This document shows, piece by piece, positions 38,539-40,863 of a stretch of 40,863 nt of DNA. Below the pieces are notes generated by a model. It ran no database searches and was not told the origin of the DNA. It worked only from the letters and a program-made list of their open reading frames with translations. This stretch comes from DATCYZ01 sp036526195 (GTDB lineage Bacteria; Pseudomonadota; Gammaproteobacteria; Burkholderiales; SG8-39): NCBI GenBank assembly GCA_036526195.1, contig DATCYZ010000100.1:1-40863 (forward strand), given 5' to 3'. Made by a program: the position numbers and the translations under genes. Numbering within the stretch: the first letter of the stretch is position 1; each line of letters starts with the position of its first letter.

Positions 38539-39771
38539 ATGAGCGACGCCGAACCCCGCAAGCAGGGCCCGATCCGGAATACCGGGGCGATCGCCGCCGC
38601 CGTGGTGCGCCGGTTCCTCGCCGATCGCAGCGTGCAGACCGCGGGCAGCCTGACCTTCACCACGCTGCTCTCGCTGGTGCCGATGATCACCGTGGCACTG
38701 TCCATGACCACCGCCTTCCCGGTATTCGACAGCGCGATCAACGCGCTGCAGAACTACCTCGTGGAGCATTTCCTCCCCGGCACCGACGGCGTGCAGGCGA
38801 TCGCCACGCAGATCAACGCCTTCACCCAGCGCGCCGGCCGGCTGACCGCGATCGGCCTGGGCTTCCTCGCGATCACCTCGCTCATGCTGATGCTCACCAT
38901 CGAGGAATCGATGAACCGGGTGTTCCGCGTGCAGCGCCGCAGGCCGCTCGCCCAGCGCATCCTGATGTACTGGAGCGTGCTGACGCTCGGCCCGGTGCTG
39001 ATCGGCGCAAGCCTGTCGATGACCTCGTTCGCCGTCGGCGCCTCGCTCGGCATGCTCGACCTGGGCGGCCTCGCGCAGAATTTCCTGCGGCTGATGCCCT
39101 TCGTGTTCACCTGCGCCGCGCTGGCCATGGTCTACATCCTGGTGCCGTACCGCCGCATCGAATGGCAGCATGCGGTGGCGGGCGCGCTGTTCGCCGGCAT
39201 CGCCTTCGAGCTTGCCAAGCGCGGCTTCGCCTTCTACATCGCGCAGTTTCCGACCTACACCCTGATCTACGGCGCCTTCGCCACCATCCCGATCTTCCTG
39301 CTGTGGCTGTATGTCTCGTGGCTGGTGGTGCTGGCCGGCGCCACCATCACCGCGGTGCTGCCGGCCTGGCATGGCGCGGGGGAGGTCGGGCGGCGCGCCC
39401 CGGGGCAGGAACTGGTCGAGGCGCTGAGCGTGCTGCGCGCGCTGGCGCGCGCGCCGGGGCGGGGCGAGGTGATGACGCTGTCGCAGCTTGCGCGCTCGCT
39501 GCAGGTGCTCCCGCACCGCTGCGAACGCGTGCTCGAGCGCGCCCTGGTGCTCGGCTGGACCGCGCGCACCGAGCGCGAGGGCTGGCTGCTGGCGCGGGAT
39601 GCGGCGACCCTGTCCGTGGCCGACGTCTACGGCGCGTTCGCGCTCGCACCGGAAACCGTCGCGCGCGTCGACGCGACCCTGGGCGAGGCCTTCGACGAGC
39701 ACTGGAAACGGATCACCGGAGACATGACGACCGATCTCAAGACCCTGGCCCGCGAGGGCCCCGCGAAATGA
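38539..39771 (+). CDS. YihY/BrkB family inner-membrane protein
   Basis: A 410-residue protein. Six membrane helices lie in the first about 280 residues (GSLTFTTLLSLVPMITVALSM, FLAITSLMLMLTIEESMNRV, LYVSWLVVLAGATITAVLP), matching the YihY/BrkB family. The last about 120 residues (MTLSQLARSLQVLPHRCERVLERAL...GWLLARD) look like a winged-helix domain, a tail seen in betaproteobacterial members. Function is unknown. The TATCAT at 38522-38527 could be a -10 placing the message start very close to the ATG. Its stop overlaps the pyrF start (ATGA), so the two are coupled. Confidence 0.9.
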   Translation: MSDAEPRKQGPIRNTGAIAAAVVRRFLADRSVQTAGSLTFTTLLSLVPMITVALSMTTAFPVFDSAINALQNYLVEHFLPGTDGVQAIATQINAFTQRAGRLTAIGLGFLAITSLMLMLTIEESMNRVFRVQRRRPLAQRILMYWSVLTLGPVLIGASLSMTSFAVGASLGMLDLGGLAQNFLRLMPFVFTCAALAMVYILVPYRRIEWQHAVAGALFAGIAFELAKRGFAFYIAQFPTYTLIYGAFATIPIFLLWLYVSWLVVLAGATITAVLPAWHGAGEVGRRAPGQELVEALSVLRALARAPGRGEVMTLSQLARSLQVLPHRCERVLERALVLGWTARTEREGWLLARDAATLSVADVYGAFALAPETVARVDATLGEAFDEHWKRITGDMTTDLKTLAREGPAK

Positions 39772-40472
39772 ACGCGATCCCGCGCCGCGAGCGCCTGATC
39801 GTCGCCCTTGACGTGCCCACGGCCGCCGAGGCGCACGCGCTGGTCGAGCGCGTCGGCGACGCCGCCGTGTTCTACAAGGTGGGGCTGGAACTCTTCACCG
39901 CGGGCGGCTACTTCGAGCTCATCGAATGGCTCTCCGGGCGCGGCTGCAAGGTGTTTGCCGACCTGAAGCTCTACGACATCCCGGAGACCGTGCGGCGCGC
40001 AGTGGCCAACGTGCGCAGCTGCGGCGCACATTTCCTCACGGTTCATGCGCACCGCTCGATCCTCGAGGCGGCGGTGGCGGAGAAGGGCGAACTCGGCATC
40101 CTCGCGGTGACGGTGCTGACCAGCTTCGACGCGCGCGATCTGGCCGACATGGGCTCGAACCTGTCGGTGGAGGACCTGGTGCTGGCGCGCGCGCGCGCCG
40201 CGGCAGACGCGGGCTGCAACGGCGTGATCGCCTCGGGCCATGAAGCCGCGAAGCTGCGCGCCACCTTCGGTGACCGCCTGCGCGTGGTGACCCCCGGCAT
40301 CCGGCCGGCCGGGACGGCGGTGGGCGACCAGAAGCGCGTGGTCGACGTGGCGCAGGCCTTCGCCAATGGCGCGGACTACATCGTCGTCGGTCGGCCGGTG
40401 CGCGATGCCACCGACCCGCGGGCGGCGGCCGCGGCGATCCAGGCGACGATCGCCGGCGCCTTCCCCGCCTGA
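39768..40472 (+). CDS. pyrF: Orotidine-5'-phosphate decarboxylase
   Basis: A 234-residue enzyme completing UMP synthesis. The catalytic segment KVFADLKLYDIPETV has the DxKxxD pattern; LIVALDVP at the start and TPGIRPAG...DQKRVVDVAQA near the end are family phosphate-binding parts. ATG 39768 overlaps the yihY stop by four bases. Length is normal. The stop is followed by the second two-part palindromic element. Confidence 0.97.
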   Translation: MNAIPRRERLIVALDVPTAAEAHALVERVGDAAVFYKVGLELFTAGGYFELIEWLSGRGCKVFADLKLYDIPETVRRAVANVRSCGAHFLTVHAHRSILEAAVAEKGELGILAVTVLTSFDARDLADMGSNLSVEDLVLARARAAADAGCNGVIASGHEAAKLRATFGDRLRVVTPGIRPAGTAVGDQKRVVDVAQAFANGADYIVVGRPVRDATDPRAAAAAIQATIAGAFPA

Positions 40473-40488
40473 CGCCAGACCGGGCCAT

Positions 40489-40537
40489 ATAGTAACTTAT
40501 ATGTTGCCATTTAGGCCGAACCGGCGCCGGACCGGCT
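40489..40537. repeat. Two-part palindromic element, copy B
   Basis: GTAACTTATATGTTGC (40492-40507, two mismatches to a perfect dyad) and a GC-rich imperfect palindrome at 40515-40536 centred on CCGGCGCCGG. Dyad centres are 26 bases apart, exactly as in copy A at 15755-15803; 38 of 49 bases match, including a run of 15 (CCGGCGCCGGACCGG). It starts 17 bases after the pyrF stop and ends four bases before the GTG of the transporter gene, so it covers that gene's ribosome-binding region. Confidence 0.65.
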
Positions 40538-40540
40538 GAG

Positions 40541-40863
40541 GTGGCCCTGGACAACGCCTTGCACGCGCTTGCGGGGATGACCGGCCTGCTGGCACTCGCC
40601 TGGCTGGCCAGCGAAGCGCGCCGGCGGGTGCCGTGGGCGCTGGTGGCCAGGGCGCTGCTCCTGCTGCTGGTGCTGGCGGTCGTGGCGCTCAAGCTGCCCC
40701 TCGTCAAGGAGGCCGTCCTCGCGCTGAACCAGGCGCTGCTCGCGCTGGAGAAAGCGACGCAGGCCGGCACCGGCTTCGTCTTCGGTTACCTCGGCGGCGG
40801 CCCGGCGCCGTTCGAGGCGCGCGACCCCGGCGGGCTGTTCATCCTGGCCTTTCGCGCCCTGCC
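40541..40863 (+). CDS. Concentrative nucleoside transporter (NupC type), N-terminal part
   Basis: The frame from GTG 40541 stays open to the window edge (107 codons). The product, starting MALDNALHALAGMTGLLALA, has LAWLASEARRRVPWALV, a long hydrophobic helix and TGFVFGYLGGG, matching the N-terminal domain of the CNT family, which imports nucleosides with H+ or Na+. There is no clear ribosome site because repeat copy B occupies that place. An ATG 12 codons later is a possible alternative start. The gene is cut by the window edge. Confidence 0.75.
   Translation, partial: MALDNALHALAGMTGLLALAWLASEARRRVPWALVARALLLLLVLAVVALKLPLVKEAVLALNQALLALEKATQAGTGFVFGYLGGGPAPFEARDPGGLFILAFRAL

Overview
The window comes from a GC-rich chromosome of a sulfur-oxidising (chemolithotrophic) betaproteobacterium. 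Sulfur oxidation is indicated by an aprMBA locus and a complete sulfur-oxidising heterodisulfide reductase-like (sHdr) gene set with lipoate-binding proteins. A betaproteobacterial affiliation is suggested by gene order: sigma factor - DUF3619 - DUF3106 - RDD, ilv genes - psd - pssA - leuA, and valS - holC - pepA next to lptFG. The genus cannot be fixed from this sequence.

Region 1 (1-1540, minus strand) is aprM-aprB-aprA, the indirect sulfite-oxidation pathway through APS; aprA runs off the left edge. Region 2 (1780-12795, plus strand) is a compact operon read away from it: tusA, sHdrC1-B1-A-hyp-C2-B2, an atypical GcvH-like protein (LbpA1), a DsrE-like protein, a second LbpA, then lipS1, lipT, a secreted GlcG/HbpS-like protein and lipS2. 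TusA and DsrE-like proteins are expected to hand sulfane sulfur to the sHdr complex, LbpA to serve as its lipoyl cofactor protein, and LipS1/LipS2 with a dedicated lipoate ligase to build the lipoyl group. Sulfite released would feed AprBA.

Region 3 (12826-18123) holds a CBS-BON protein facing left and, facing right, a DsrE3A-type sulfurtransferase with a FadL-type outer-membrane porin. A second, translationally coupled group follows: an unknown protein, the sLpl-type lipoate-protein ligase and a receiver-like protein, with a Tat-exported FecR-like protein close behind.

Region 4 (18117-28928) is mostly housekeeping: an MFS exporter, valS, an unknown protein, holC and pepA on the minus strand; lptF-lptG on the plus strand; and an RDD membrane protein, DUF3106, DUF3619 and an RNA polymerase sigma factor on the minus strand. 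Region 5 (29062-40863) is branched-chain amino acid and phospholipid synthesis (ilvI, ilvH, ilvC, a small lipoprotein, psd, pssA), nnrS behind an FNR-type box, leuA behind a leucine-rich leader peptide, then DUF2069, a SpeD-like protein, wrbA, yihY, pyrF and the start of a NupC-type nucleoside transporter.

The most unusual observations are: a two-part palindromic element present twice with identical internal geometry (15755-15803 and 40489-40537); a SpeD (AdoMet decarboxylase)-fold protein that keeps the equivalents of the pyruvoyl Ser and the catalytic Cys but not the processing His; unknown small genes coupled to the lipoate ligase; a periplasmic GlcG-like protein inside the lipoate-assembly genes; and a leu leader peptide that appears to start at, or within a nucleotide of, the transcript start. 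No rRNA, tRNA, CRISPR array, insertion sequence or phage gene was seen, and no stretch above 300 bases lacks a gene.
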